From Ferruginibacter sp. (GTDB lineage Bacteria > Bacteroidota > Bacteroidia > Chitinophagales > Chitinophagaceae): 64,000 bases of DNA. Position numbers and translations under genes: made by a program. Of the stretch, positions 44,861-54,685 are shown one piece after another. The notes beneath the pieces are model-generated. The model worked only from the letters and a program-made list of their open reading frames with translations. It ran no database searches and had not been told where the DNA came from. The DNA is taken from assembly GCA_013141435.1 (NCBI GenBank), contig JABFQZ010000019.1:1-64000 (forward strand). Direction: 5' to 3'. How positions within the stretch are numbered: the stretch's first letter is position 1; every line of letters starts with the position of its first letter.

Positions 44861-45604
44861 CTAGTTTGAGTCCACAAATTCAATATCATCATTATGCACA
44901 GCTGCAATATTTTTAAATCTTAAAATAATATTAGCAGTTGTAACCACATCTTTTTGGCAGTATGTTGCAATTCTTTTCAAATTTATTTTTCTTTCTTCGG
45001 TTGTGCCAGTATGGTATAACTCACCTACCATACTACCATCTATATCGTCTTTTGGCGATGGTAAGCCCAAGGCAGCGGCTAATAAATTTAAGGAAGTAAA
45101 GTTTTTGTAATCGCCAAATCTCCAATACTGAAAAGTATCTACAATATTGGTTTCCCATGGTTTCATATTTTGAAAATTGAGGTAAGATGGAATATGGATA
45201 TTATTTACCACTAATCTTCTACATATAAATGGAATATCAAACTCTTTAATATTATGTCCAGCAAAACACCACTTGCTATTAAAACTTTCTATTTTAGTAA
45301 TTGTTTCCAAAAAATTTGTAAGTATAATTTTTTCATCATCCCCATAAAAAGATTTTACCCTCATTTTTAAATTTTGCTCTTTAATAAAATAACCGATACT
45401 GATGCAAATTATTTTAGAAAATTCTGCCATAACACCTGCCCGCATTGGATAAAAATCGGCAGCAGTTTTGGCTTCCGGTAATATTTTTGCTGTTTTTTCT
45501 TGCCAAAGATTTTGCCATTCTTCGGTTAGTAAATTAAACGATGCTGATACAGATGCTGTTTCTATGTCAATTACGATTAAATCTTCGGGTCGAATATTGT
45601 GCAT
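44861..45604 (-). CDS. DEDDy-type 3'-5' exonuclease, PolB-exonuclease-like
   Basis: 247 residues. Exo I VIDIETASVS (Asp and Glu), Exo II FAGHNIKEFDIPFICRRL (Asp), and Exo III IATYCQKDVVTTANI (Tyr and Asp) complete a DEDDy set. The fold matches stand-alone predicted 3'-5' exonucleases related to family B polymerase proofreading domains. Its DNA or RNA substrate is unknown. It converges with dusB (57 bp between the stops). Confidence 0.87.
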   Translation of the reverse strand: MHNIRPEDLIVIDIETASVSASFNLLTEEWQNLWQEKTAKILPEAKTAADFYPMRAGVMAEFSKIICISIGYFIKEQNLKMRVKSFYGDDEKIILTNFLETITKIESFNSKWCFAGHNIKEFDIPFICRRLVVNNIHIPSYLNFQNMKPWETNIVDTFQYWRFGDYKNFTSLNLLAAALGLPSPKDDIDGSMVGELYHTGTTEERKINLKRIATYCQKDVVTTANIILRFKNIAAVHNDDIEFVDSN

Positions 45605-45777
45605 GAGAATAAATGTATTTTGTACTCCTAAATTTACGGAAAATTAAATTGGGACTTGTTTACATACTACACTTTAAAAATATTTTTTTGTGCTTTTTCA
45701 TTATATATGCTCCTTGAACAATATAAGAGAAAAGCATATTTATATTTCCGATTAGGTAAATGTTGCTTTTAAAAACC

Positions 45778-46419
45778 CTATAACGTTATTCCCAACGATA
45801 CTTGTATAGCTTGGTTTTTCCATTGTTGGTTGCTAAACCCATTTATATTACTTAAGCCTGCTTTGTATCTGGCACTAATATTTATGATAGACATTTGTAT
45901 CCAAAGCCCACCAATGACACTCCATTCGCCATTTTTATAAATATTTTTTACTCCTGTTTTTAAACTATCTACAGTTTGTTTTAGCAAGCCTCCATATGCA
46001 GGACCAAATTGCAGTTTTATTTTTTTTGTAGGTCCTACATTTACATTTAGCAAAAGCGGCACTTCTAAATAATCTAATTTGGCTTTATGTTGTGCTGTTG
46101 CGCCTCCTCCAAAAAGATCATCGGTAATTGTATTTACATCATTGGTAAATTCTGTTTGGGTTTGTACAAAATTTACTTCGGGTTGTAGTCCAAATTTATT
46201 GGTAAGTTTTAATTGTGCAAATACACCTCCTTGAAAATTATAATTAAATCCATTTTTATAAGCTACTCCTTTTATTTTATTAATGTTTGCTCCTGCTTTT
46301 GCGCCAATTTTAAAAAAATTCTCTCTGTCACTTTTTTGGCTAAAGACATTCATAGTTAGCAGTAAAATTGTTAAAAACAAAAGAATTTTTTTTGCAATAA
46401 TTTGTGGTGTATTTTTCAT
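45778..46419 (-). CDS. PorT-like outer-membrane beta-barrel protein
   Basis: 213 residues. A signal peptide (about 1-27, ending FSQ) is followed by FKIGAKAGANINKIKGVAYK, then the alternating GGVFAQLKLTNKFGLQPEVNFVQ, LEVPLLLNVNVGPTKKIKLQFGPAYG and a C-terminal GITL. These are features of porin-like/PorT-type beta-barrels. Function is not determinable beyond outer-membrane location. It is a single gene between the exonuclease and the LptF/G permease. Confidence 0.82.
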   Translation of the reverse strand: MKNTPQIIAKKILLFLTILLLTMNVFSQKSDRENFFKIGAKAGANINKIKGVAYKNGFNYNFQGGVFAQLKLTNKFGLQPEVNFVQTQTEFTNDVNTITDDLFGGGATAQHKAKLDYLEVPLLLNVNVGPTKKIKLQFGPAYGGLLKQTVDSLKTGVKNIYKNGEWSVIGGLWIQMSIINISARYKAGLSNINGFSNQQWKNQAIQVSLGITL

Positions 46420-46658
46420 AAAATTGTTGTTTAATAATGATGTTTATTTTACATAATGTTATCACAAACGAAAATCGTTCCAAAAAAGTTAGAAAGAATT
46501 AAAATTACTAATTTTATAAACCATTTTGGTTAAAACACAACATCTACAATACTTGTAGCGTAACCTACCATTTTGTTATTTAAAAGTTAATTGCATTTTT
46601 TCTTTAAAATTGTATTAAATATAATTTTATCTATTTGAGGTTTGAAACTAAAAAAAAC

Positions 46659-47753
46659 CTATTTAGCTGCACGATTATATAAATATAAAGCTAACAATCC
46701 AAAAATAACATTTGGCATCCATGCAGCCATTATTGGCGAAAAACTACCCTTGGTAGCGAACACCACCGAAAACCTACTCAGCAATATATATGCCATACTC
46801 AACACTACACCCAATGCAATATGAGCACCACTTCCTCCTCTTACTTTTTTTGAGGCAAGTACAGCTCCAATAATAGTAAGTATCAGTACAGATACTGGAA
46901 TTGCATCTCTATTATATCTTTCTACATTTAAAGTACTCAACATTTCGGAACCTCGAATTTTTTCTCTCTTTATAAATGCATCTAAATCTGGCGTACTCAT
47001 TTCATCTTTTAAATAATCATCTTTTCGTAAATCTATTGGTTTAAAATTAAAATTTATTTTACGTTCTATAGAATTAATAATGCTTTCGTTAGAGTCGTTA
47101 AATATTCTTTCGGCCACCGAAGTTAATTTCCACTTTTTTGATGCAGTATCCCAATTAAAATTAGATGCTCTGATATTATAAGCTAATTTATTGTTTTCAA
47201 ATTTTTGCATAAAAAACCCATTCCCTGTTTTCGAAATTGTATCATATCCTTTTATACCAATAAAACTATTGGAGTCTAATTTAAAATAAATATTTTGCTT
47301 GTACGAAGTATTGTTTGCAAGCATTGCCATATTTACATCTATGTATTTTTTCTCAAATTCTGCCCATTTTCTGTTAGCTACAGGCACTACATAACGATAC
47401 CCCAACCACAATATAGATGTAAGTATAAGGCCACCAATAAGAAATGGCAATAAGAACCTTCGAAACGTTACACCACTACTCAAAATAGCAATAACCTCCG
47501 ATCGTCCTGCCATTTTTGAAGCAAAAAATATTACTGAAATAAAAACAAATAACGGAAAAAGCATTGCATCTATTCTAGGTATGAAGCCTAAATAATGCTG
47601 ACTAAATATCTGCATTGCAGATAAATTAGATTTTGAAAAATCTTCAGTTTTTTCGCTTAAATCTACTACCACAACTATTGCAGTAAATAATATTAAGCAA
47701 AATAAAAAAGTAATAAGGTATCTCGAAATAATATACTTATCTAATATTTTCAT
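46659..47753 (-). CDS. LptF/LptG-family permease (YjgP/YjgQ)
   Basis: 364 residues. Three N-terminal helices (about 12-30, 55-80, 95-120), a periplasmic domain (about 125-260), and three C-terminal helices (about 275-360) with KKVRGGSGAHIALGVVLSM match the YjgP/YjgQ fold. The start LDKYIISRYLITFLFCLILF is typical. With an LptB ATPase and a partner permease it would extract lipopolysaccharide from the inner membrane. Only one of the two permeases is here. Confidence 0.92.
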   Translation of the reverse strand: MKILDKYIISRYLITFLFCLILFTAIVVVVDLSEKTEDFSKSNLSAMQIFSQHYLGFIPRIDAMLFPLFVFISVIFFASKMAGRSEVIAILSSGVTFRRFLLPFLIGGLILTSILWLGYRYVVPVANRKWAEFEKKYIDVNMAMLANNTSYKQNIYFKLDSNSFIGIKGYDTISKTGNGFFMQKFENNKLAYNIRASNFNWDTASKKWKLTSVAERIFNDSNESIINSIERKINFNFKPIDLRKDDYLKDEMSTPDLDAFIKREKIRGSEMLSTLNVERYNRDAIPVSVLILTIIGAVLASKKVRGGSGAHIALGVVLSMAYILLSRFSVVFATKGSFSPIMAAWMPNVIFGLLALYLYNRAAK

Positions 47754-47839
47754 AAAGTGCGAAAGTTACAACTTATTCCATTTTCCTATTTCTAAAATAG
47801 CAAGTAATTATTTCTAAAAAGTTAAAATACTGCTATTTA

Positions 47840-49072
47840 TCAATTATTACATAACCCAATTCCCTTAGCAGCTATCCACCCTGTTGACCAAGCATTTTGA
47901 AAATTAAAGCCACCAGTAACTCCATCTACATTTATTATTTCGCCTGCAAAAAACAAGCCTTCATGCAATTTGCTTTGCATGGTATTTACATCTATTTCTT
48001 CAGTTCTTATTCCGCCAGCCGTTACAAATTCTTCTTTAAATGTAGTTTTACCTTTTACTTCAAATGCGTGTGCACACAAATTTTTTATTAATTTATTCTC
48101 TTCTTTCGCAGGTAAATCTGCCCACCGAATATCATCTTTTATATCACTTAGTTGCAATAAATATTCCCAAAGTCTTGAGGGTAAATTGAAATGATTTCTG
48201 TTTTGAATTTTAGTTGTAGCCATTTCAAAACGCAACAATTGCATTTTTCCTTTTAGTGTAATTTCATTATACTCTGGCAGCCAATTTACTATTGCTGTAA
48301 AAATATAATTACGTTTTGCCAAAAGTATTGCGGCATAAGCCGATGTTTTTAAAATTGCTGGTCCACTCATTCCCCAATGCGTTATCAATAATGGTCCTTC
48401 TTGCTGTATCTTTTCGCCAGCAATTTTAACCGATACATTTTCTACCGACAAGCCCATTAGTTTTGTAATTTCGTTTTTTGGTATATTAAAGGTAAATAAC
48501 GATGGTAGTGGTTCTTCAATTGTATGTCCAAGTTTTGTTAACCATGAGCATTGCTCAATTTTTTGCAAACCTCCAGATGCTAAACAAACAAAATCAGCAA
48601 AATAATATTTATCATTTTTAGTTGTTATAATCCATTTATCGTTTTCCTTTTGCACCAATTTTATATCGGTATTCATCTCTATTTGCACTTTGTATTTTGT
48701 AGCTTCTTTCAATAAACAATCAATTATTGTTTGCGCTATATTAGTTGAAGGAAACATTCTACCGTCCGCCTCTGTTCTTAATTCTACACCTCTTTCATTA
48801 AACCATGCAATTGTATCAGTTGTAAAAAAATGATGAAATGCCTTTTTTAAAAATTTATCTCCTCTAGGATATTTTTTTATCATTTCAGCTATACTAAAAC
48901 AAGCATGAGTTACATTGCATCTACCACCTCCACTAACTTTTACTTTACTTAAAAGCTTTCCTGTTTTTTCTAAAATTACTACTTCTAAATTTGGGTAGAA
49001 TTTTGCAGCATTTATGGCACAAAAAAAACCTGCTGCACCACCACCGATAACCGCAAGTTTTTTGTTTTTCAT
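47840..49072 (-). CDS. YhiN/HI0933-type NAD(P)/FAD-dependent oxidoreductase
   Basis: 410 residues. FAD-binding start KLAVIGGGAAGFFCAINAAK, signature VSGGGRCNVTHAC, and C-terminal FVTAGGIRTEEID and LFFAGEIINVDGVTGGFNFQ. It is a conserved flavoprotein of unknown substrate, commonly annotated as aminoacetone oxidase by similarity, which is not established. It lies between the LptF/G permease and map on the minus strand, 86 bp from the permease. Confidence 0.92.
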   Translation of the reverse strand: MKNKKLAVIGGGAAGFFCAINAAKFYPNLEVVILEKTGKLLSKVKVSGGGRCNVTHACFSIAEMIKKYPRGDKFLKKAFHHFFTTDTIAWFNERGVELRTEADGRMFPSTNIAQTIIDCLLKEATKYKVQIEMNTDIKLVQKENDKWIITTKNDKYYFADFVCLASGGLQKIEQCSWLTKLGHTIEEPLPSLFTFNIPKNEITKLMGLSVENVSVKIAGEKIQQEGPLLITHWGMSGPAILKTSAYAAILLAKRNYIFTAIVNWLPEYNEITLKGKMQLLRFEMATTKIQNRNHFNLPSRLWEYLLQLSDIKDDIRWADLPAKEENKLIKNLCAHAFEVKGKTTFKEEFVTAGGIRTEEIDVNTMQSKLHEGLFFAGEIINVDGVTGGFNFQNAWSTGWIAAKGIGLCNN

Positions 49073-49123
49073 TTTTAATAGTTGGTTCTTAAATGTTATT
49101 GTTAACTTCTAATAGCAAATTGT

Positions 49124-49924
49124 CTAATAACTCCAACTTAAATTTACATTAGTTTTTTCAGCAGCCTCTATTTCCTCAAACGAACTCAATATATCTGGTC
49201 CTGCTTTTGTAATATGCACATCATGCTCAAAATGAGCAGATGGTTTGCCATCTTTTGTAAGCACCGTCCAACCATCATCTAAATGTAAAACTTCTTTAAC
49301 TCCCATATTTATCATTGGTTCTATGGCAAGTACCATACCTTCTTTTAGCTTTTCTTTGCTGCCTCTTTTGCCATAATTTGGTACTTGTGGGTCTTCATGC
49401 AATTTTCTACCCAAGCCATGCCCAACCAAATCTCTAACAACCCCATATCCATATTTTTTTTCAGTATGTTCTTGTATCGCATAAGCAATATCGCCTATTC
49501 TATTTCCTTGTCTAGCTTTATCTATTCCACAATATAATGATTCCTTTGTTACTCTTAATAGTTGTTTTACTTCGGTAGATACTTCTCCAACAGCATATGT
49601 ATATGCACTATCGCCATGAAACCCATTTTTAAAAACTCCAATATCTAAAGAAATAATATCCCCATCTTTTATAGGCGTATTGTTTGGAAAACCATGTACA
49701 ACAGCATTGTTCATAGATATACATGTAGCATAAGGAAAACCACTATAATTTAAAAAAGAGGGAATACCTCCATTGTCTCTAATAAAAGTTTCTACTAAAT
49801 TGTTTACTTGCATAGTTGTTATGCCTGGTTTTAAAGCGGCTGCAATTATAGCATGCGCTTTACCCACAAGTAAACAACTATGGCGCATTATTTCAATTTC
49901 CTCTTTTGTTTTATAATGTATCAT
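49124..49924 (-). CDS. map: Type I methionine aminopeptidase
   Basis: 266 residues from ATG 49924; the 11-residue extension to 49957 runs through the terminator hairpin and is rejected. Metal ligands are seen in DIISLDIGVFKNGFHGDSAYT (two Asp), GHGLGRKLHEDPQVPNYG (His), VLAIEPMINMG and HFEHDVHI (Glu). It removes the initiator Met from nascent proteins in the cytosol. It usually sits between secY and infA; here the secY side is intact and the infA side is missing. Confidence 0.95.
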   Translation of the reverse strand: MIHYKTKEEIEIMRHSCLLVGKAHAIIAAALKPGITTMQVNNLVETFIRDNGGIPSFLNYSGFPYATCISMNNAVVHGFPNNTPIKDGDIISLDIGVFKNGFHGDSAYTYAVGEVSTEVKQLLRVTKESLYCGIDKARQGNRIGDIAYAIQEHTEKKYGYGVVRDLVGHGLGRKLHEDPQVPNYGKRGSKEKLKEGMVLAIEPMINMGVKEVLHLDDGWTVLTKDGKPSAHFEHDVHITKAGPDILSSFEEIEAAEKTNVNLSWSY

Positions 49925-49945
49925 TTTCAAAAATATTTGAATTAA

Positions 49946-49981
49946 AATAAACCCCAACGCATTTATACGTTGGGGTTTATT
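49946..49981 (-). terminator. Hairpin terminator between secY and map
   Basis: Perfect 14-bp arms AATAAACCCCAACG (49946-49959) / CGTTGGGGTTTATT (49968-49981), 8-bp loop. On the minus strand the right side runs into TTTATTTTAATT. This would end the ribosomal transcript after secY, so map may need readthrough or its own promoter. Confidence 0.8.
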
Positions 49982-50002
49982 AATACTGTTAAAGGTTTAG
50001 AA

Positions 50003-51337
50003 TTAAATATCTGAAGTTACAGCTTGTCTTCCTTGCATTCTACCATTAGTCATTAATCCATCATATTGACGCATCAATAATTGTGTTTCTATTTGTTGTA
50101 GAGTATCTAAAACAACACCAACCATAATTAGTAAAGATGTACCTCCAAAAAAGGTAGCAAAATTTTGTTGCATTTTAAATACCAATTGAAACAAGCCTGG
50201 CAAAATACCTACCAACGCAAGCAATATAGCCCCAGGTAAAGTTATTCTATCCATAATTGTACCAATATAATCAGCCGTTGGTTGACCTGGTTTTACACCC
50301 GGTATAAAACCATTATTTCTTTTCAACTCATCAGCCATTTGCTTTGGGTTAAAAATTAAAGCTGTATATAAAAATGTAAATGCTATTACAGCTATTGTAT
50401 AAATAAGCATGTACCATATATTAGTATGGTCATTTAAAAAAGCCTGATTAGAAGATTTGCCAAGTCCAACCGCAAATCCAATAAAAAACAATATCGCTTG
50501 TGCAAATATTATTGGCATTACACCTGCAGCATTTACTTTTAGAGGTAAAAAATTGCGAGCTCCTCCCAATTGGCTATTGCCTACCATTTGTTTTGCATAA
50601 TTAACAGGTACTTTTCTTGTACCTTGTACAAGCATAATTAAACCAAGTATTATAGCTATCATAAATACTATCTCTATTAGCATTATCAATAACCCACCTG
50701 CACCCATAGTGATACGAGAATTGAACTCTTCTCTCACAGCTTGAGGAAGACGAGCTAAAATACCTACCATAATTATAATAGAAGTACCATTGCCTAAGCC
50801 TTTATCAGTAATTTTTTCGCCTAGCCACATTACAAATAATGTACCTACAGTTAATATTACAACAGTAGAAATCCAAAAGAAATTACCATATGCAGGTATA
50901 AGGGCTTCGCCATTACCTTGACTCTTTAAAAAGCCAATATAAGCAGCTGCTTGAAAAGCAGTTACAGCAACAGTTAAATAACGAGTCCATTGATTAATTT
51001 TCTTTCTGCCACTTTCTCCTTCTTTTTGTACTTTAGCCATTTGAGGTACCAGAATAGTAACCAATTGCATAAAAATAGAGGCAGAAATGTATGGCATAAT
51101 ACCCAAGGCAAAAATAGAAGCTTTAGAAAAAGCTCCACCAACAAAGGCATCTAACAATCCAAGCATTCCCCCTTTTGATGTATTGCTTAAAGCAGCTAAT
51201 TTATTTGGATCTATACCTGGCAAAACAATAAAAGAACCTAAACGATAAATAAACAATAACCCAAGGGTAAATATTATTTTATTCCGTAGCTCTTCAATGC
51301 TCCAAATATTTTTAAGTGTAGTTATAAACTTCTTCAC
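50003..51337 (-). CDS. secY: Protein translocase subunit SecY
   Basis: 444 residues with ten hydrophobic segments. The start NIWSIEELRNKIIFTLGLLF, IMPYISASIFMQLVTILVP, and plug/loop elements (RLGSFIVLPGIDPNKLAALS, GFIPGVKPGQPTADYIGTIM) are typical. It is the central channel of the Sec translocon in the inner membrane and the last gene of this spc-type cluster before a terminator. It follows rplO at a 74-bp spacing. Confidence 0.97.
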   Translation of the reverse strand: MKKFITTLKNIWSIEELRNKIIFTLGLLFIYRLGSFIVLPGIDPNKLAALSNTSKGGMLGLLDAFVGGAFSKASIFALGIMPYISASIFMQLVTILVPQMAKVQKEGESGRKKINQWTRYLTVAVTAFQAAAYIGFLKSQGNGEALIPAYGNFFWISTVVILTVGTLFVMWLGEKITDKGLGNGTSIIIMVGILARLPQAVREEFNSRITMGAGGLLIMLIEIVFMIAIILGLIMLVQGTRKVPVNYAKQMVGNSQLGGARNFLPLKVNAAGVMPIIFAQAILFFIGFAVGLGKSSNQAFLNDHTNIWYMLIYTIAVIAFTFLYTALIFNPKQMADELKRNNGFIPGVKPGQPTADYIGTIMDRITLPGAILLALVGILPGLFQLVFKMQQNFATFFGGTSLLIMVGVVLDTLQQIETQLLMRQYDGLMTNGRMQGRQAVTSDI

Positions 51338-51411
51338 TATGTTAATTTCGTTTTTAAAAATGCATTAAAAGAAAAAACGCATACTTGATGCGCTATTCAA
51401 ATATAGTAAAA

Positions 51412-51861
51412 TTATTTTACAATTTCTATTGTACCTCCTGCGGCTTCTACAGCAGCTTTTGCAGTTTTACTTGCAGCATTTACTTTAAAAGTATATTTAC
51501 CTTTTATTTCTCCGCTGCCTAATAATTTTACATTATCCTTTTGGCTTATTAAACCATTGATATATAAATTTGGTAAAGTAAATTCTGTAATGCCGTATTT
51601 TTCAGCGTAATGGTCTATTTTGCCAATATTCAACGCTACATACTCTACACGGTTAATGTTTTTAAACCCACGTTTTGGCACTCTACGTTGTATTGGCATT
51701 TGTCCACCTTCAAACCCTGGTTTACTTTTGTAACCAGCACGACTTTGACCACCTTTATTACCTTTGGTAGATGTACCACCTTTACCACTTGCTTCACCAC
51801 GACCAATTCTGATGGCTTTGTGTGTAGAACCTTTTGCAGGTTTTAATGTATGTAAATTCAT
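51412..51861 (-). CDS. rplO: 50S ribosomal protein L15
   Basis: 149 residues. MNLHTLKPAKGSTHKAIRIG, GRGEASGKGGTSTKGNKGGQ and RVPKRGFKNINRVEYVALNI are the family signature stretches. The Gly/Lys-rich N-terminal arm threads into the large subunit. It lies between rpmD and secY in normal spc order, with a 132-bp spacer to rpmD that is longer than usual. Confidence 0.97.
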   Translation of the reverse strand: MNLHTLKPAKGSTHKAIRIGRGEASGKGGTSTKGNKGGQSRAGYKSKPGFEGGQMPIQRRVPKRGFKNINRVEYVALNIGKIDHYAEKYGITEFTLPNLYINGLISQKDNVKLLGSGEIKGKYTFKVNAASKTAKAAVEAAGGTIEIVK

Positions 51862-51993
51862 ATTGCTTTTGTTTTTTACTTACGCCCCAAAAGCATTTGG
51901 AGCTCGCTTGTTAAAATATTTATTTTTTATTGAATTGCTGCAATCTATATACGTTATTTTATAGTTGTATATAAATAAACTAATAACTAAATG

Positions 51994-52173
51994 TTATGCT
52001 TCTTCAACTTTTACCAAATGGCTAACTTTAGCAATCATTCCTACAATTTGAGGAGTTCCTTCTTTTTCTACTGTTTTGTTTATTTTGGTTAACCCCAATG
52101 CTTGCATAGTTCTTTTCTGACGTTCAGATCTATCAATTACACTTTTAATTTGAGTTACTTTAAATTTTTTCAT
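51994..52173 (-). CDS. rpmD: 50S ribosomal protein L30
   Basis: 59 residues, too short for a long-frame scan but clear on the minus strand: [20 protein letters not shown], then [20 protein letters not shown], then [19 protein letters not shown]. The family motif Q-x(4)-GL...K and the conserved HLVKV end are present. It completes the L15-L30-S5-L18 order. Confidence 0.95.
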   Translation of the reverse strand: MKKFKVTQIKSVIDRSERQKRTMQALGLTKINKTVEKEGTPQIVGMIAKVSHLVKVEEA

Positions 52174-52220
52174 TTCTATATTTTTTATCTACATATTAAG
52201 TATTAAACCTAATACTAATT

Positions 52221-52739
52221 TTATCCGTTAAATACTTTTTTCAAAGAAATATTACGAGTTCTAGAAACCTGAATAGGCTCACGTAATGTAGCTAAAGCTT
52301 TTACTGTAGCTTTTACCACATTTTGCGGATTAGCTGATCCTAAATTTTTAGCAAGAATATCAGTAATGCCAGCAAGTTCTAAAACTGCACGCATACTGCC
52401 ACCAGCAATTACACCAGTACCATGAGCTGCAGGTTTTATTAATACTTTAGCTGCACCCTCTTTGCTAAGTTGATCATGAGGTATAGTGCCATGCATAACA
52501 GGAACTTTAATTATGTTCTTTTTTGCATCTTCTATTCCTTTTGTAATAGCTTCTTGTACTTCTTTTGCTTTTCCAAGACCACAACCTACTATACCAGCAC
52601 CGTTACCTACAACTACTAAAGCTGAAAAGCTAAAAGCACGACCACCTTTTGTAGTTTTTACTACACGGTTTATAGAAACAACTTTATCTTTTAACTCAAA
52701 GTCGCCAGCTTTCATTTTATTTGCAATTATGTTTGACAT
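52221..52739 (-). CDS. rpsE: 30S ribosomal protein S5
   Basis: 172 residues. [20 protein letters not shown], the ribosomal-ambiguity region [20 protein letters not shown], and [20 protein letters not shown] are signature S5 stretches. It contributes to decoding accuracy. Spacing to rpmD is 47 bp. Confidence 0.97.
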   Translation of the reverse strand: MSNIIANKMKAGDFELKDKVVSINRVVKTTKGGRAFSFSALVVVGNGAGIVGCGLGKAKEVQEAITKGIEDAKKNIIKVPVMHGTIPHDQLSKEGAAKVLIKPAAHGTGVIAGGSMRAVLELAGITDILAKNLGSANPQNVVKATVKALATLREPIQVSRTRNISLKKVFNG

Positions 52740-52796
52740 TTATATCGTTTTACGATGTATAATTATATTTTATTTTACTTACCTTTTCTACAAAAA

Positions 52797-53150
52797 CTAG
52801 AAAATTAATCCACCTTCTCTTGCACCTTCAGCTACTGCTTTTACACGTCCATGGTAAATGTAACCACTTCTATCAAAAACAACTTTAGAAATACCTAATT
52901 CAATAGCTTTTTTAGCAATAGACTCTCCCACCATTTTGCTTTTATCTACTTTAGGTGCTTTTTGTGCAGCAATATCTTTTTGTTTTGACGATGCTCCAGC
53001 AATAGTAGTGCCAGTTTCATCATTTATTAATTGAGCATAAATATCCGAATTGCTTCTAAAAACTGTAAGGCGTGGCATAGATGCAGTACCATTAACTTTC
53101 TTACGAATGCGGAAACGGATTTTTTGTCTAGCCTGTGATTTATTATTCAT
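52797..53150 (-). CDS. rplR: 50S ribosomal protein L18
   Basis: 117 residues. ARQKIRFRIRKKVNGTASMP, RLTVFRSNSDIYAQLINDET and the C-terminal FDRSGYIYHGRVKAVAEGAR are typical. It binds 5S rRNA together with L5. Standard spc position between rplF and rpsE. Confidence 0.97.
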   Translation of the reverse strand: MNNKSQARQKIRFRIRKKVNGTASMPRLTVFRSNSDIYAQLINDETGTTIAGASSKQKDIAAQKAPKVDKSKMVGESIAKKAIELGISKVVFDRSGYIYHGRVKAVAEGAREGGLIF

Positions 53151-53210
53151 CTTTATTTATTTTATATTCCTCGATACTGCCGAAGAAAAAATTTAATTAG
53201 TATTTCAATT

Positions 53211-53765
53211 TTATTTACCAGCCGATTTACCAGCTTTTCTTCTAAGTATTTCGCCAACAAATTTAACACCTTTCCCTTTGTATGGTTCCGATTTGCGTAA
53301 GCTTCTTATTTTGGCACATACTGCACCTAATAATTGCTTATCCACACTTTCTAAAGTTATGATTGGGTTTTTCCCTTTTTCTTGAAGTGTAGTAACATTT
53401 AATTCTTTTGGCATTTCTATAATAATATTATGAGAATATCCCAAAGCCAAATCTAATATATTACCAGTGCTTGTAGCTTTATAACCAACACCTACTAACT
53501 CTAATTGTTTAGTAAAACCTGTTGTAACACCTACAACCATATTGTTTATTAAAGAACGATACAAACCATGCATTGCACGGTGACGAATTTGATCTGTTGG
53601 TCTTTTGAATTCTACAATATTACCATTTATATCAACAACAATATCTCTATCAATTGTTTGCTTTAATTCTCCCTTAGGTCCTTTTACTGATACCTCATTT
53701 TCTTTATTAAGTGTTATTGTAACACCAGCAGGTATTTCAATTGGTTTTTTACCTATACGACTCAT
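53211..53765 (-). CDS. rplF: 50S ribosomal protein L6
   Basis: 184 residues. MSRIGKKPIEIPAGVTITLN, VKGPKGELKQTIDR, GVTTGFTKQLELVGVGYKAT, and the C-terminal PYKGKGVKFVGEILRRKAGK are canonical. It sits near the factor-binding site of the large subunit. Confidence 0.97.
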   Translation of the reverse strand: MSRIGKKPIEIPAGVTITLNKENEVSVKGPKGELKQTIDRDIVVDINGNIVEFKRPTDQIRHRAMHGLYRSLINNMVVGVTTGFTKQLELVGVGYKATSTGNILDLALGYSHNIIIEMPKELNVTTLQEKGKNPIITLESVDKQLLGAVCAKIRSLRKSEPYKGKGVKFVGEILRRKAGKSAGK

Positions 53766-53850
53766 AATTTTCTTTTTAAATCTTTTATAATAAAAATGTA
53801 TTTTAAATGTGTTCAGCCTGTATAGCTCGGCTTAATTATCATTTTTAAAA

Positions 53851-53880
53851 ATTTGATTACCCATTTTTAAATAATCAAAT
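53851..53880. repeat. Inverted repeat in the rpsH-rplF spacer
   Basis: ATTTGATTA (53851-53859) / TAATCAAAT (53872-53880), perfect 9-bp arms in the 123-bp spacer. Confidence 0.4.
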
Positions 53881-53888
53881 ACTTCATT

Positions 53889-54287
53889 CTAGTAAATGTT
53901 ACAAAGAACTTCTCCTCCTACATTTTGCATCTTTGCTTCTTTATCAGTCATTACACCTTTAGATGTAGAGATTATAGCAATACCTAAACCGTTTTTTACT
54001 CTCTTAAATTCATCAGGTTTAGCATAAGTACGTAAACCAGGGCGGCTAATTCTTTCTAAACTTTGAATAGCAGGTAACTTAGTAGTAGCATCGTATTTTA
54101 ATGCAATTTTAATAATTCCTTGCTTTTTATCTTCTTCAAATTTGTACTTAAGAATATATCCTTTTTCGTACAAAATTTCTGTAATACGTTTTTTTAAATT
54201 ACTTGCAGGTATTTCTACAATACGGTGATTAGCCATTTGTGCATTTCTAACTCTTGTTAAAAAATCTGCTATCGGATCAGTAACCAT
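53889..54287 (-). CDS. rpsH: 30S ribosomal protein S8
   Basis: 132 residues. MVTDPIADFLTRVRNAQMAN, HRIVEIPASNLKKRITEILY and the C-terminal GIAIISTSKGVMTDKEAK match S8. It is a primary 16S rRNA-binding protein and in other bacteria represses the spc operon; no such target site is apparent here by eye. It is followed by a 123-bp spacer to rplF. Confidence 0.97.
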   Translation of the reverse strand: MVTDPIADFLTRVRNAQMANHRIVEIPASNLKKRITEILYEKGYILKYKFEEDKKQGIIKIALKYDATTKLPAIQSLERISRPGLRTYAKPDEFKRVKNGLGIAIISTSKGVMTDKEAKMQNVGGEVLCNIY

Positions 54288-54366
54288 TGTTCTATTTTGT
54301 TAAGTTATTTTAATATTTTTTCAATGCGATATCCAAGTCTCTCATAGAGAGATTCAGTTACTTGCT

Positions 54367-54636
54367 TTACCAGCTTGCTTTCGTTACTCCTGGTATTTTA
54401 CCATTCAATGCCATATCTCTAAACATGATACGATTTACACCAAAATGACGCATATATCCACGAGGACGACCAGTTAATTGACAACGATTTCTTAAACGAA
54501 CAGGCGAAGCATTTTTTGGAAGTAAATCCAAACCTGCATAATCACCAGCAGCTTTTAAAGCAGCTCTTTTGTCAGCATATTTTGCAACAATACGTTCTCT
54601 TTTTCTTTGCCTAGCTTCAATCGATTTTTTTGCCAT
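54367..54636 (-). CDS. rpsN: 30S ribosomal protein S14 (zinc-free form)
   Basis: 89 residues with a single Cys ([20 protein letters not shown]), so it is the zinc-independent type. [20 protein letters not shown] and [20 protein letters not shown] fit the family. Standard position between rplE and rpsH. Confidence 0.96.
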   Translation of the reverse strand: MAKKSIEARQRKRERIVAKYADKRAALKAAGDYAGLDLLPKNASPVRLRNRCQLTGRPRGYMRHFGVNRIMFRDMALNGKIPGVTKASW

Positions 54637-54653
54637 AATTATTTTGTTTTATT

Positions 54654-54685
54654 TTAATACTAAATACTCAGTACCAAATACTATT
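54654..54685. repeat. AATACTAAATACTCAGTACC repeat words in rplE-rpsN spacer
   Basis: TTAATACTAAATACTCAGTA followed by CCAAATACTATT. These are the same words as in the repeats around the atp four-helix-bundle gene. Confidence 0.55.
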
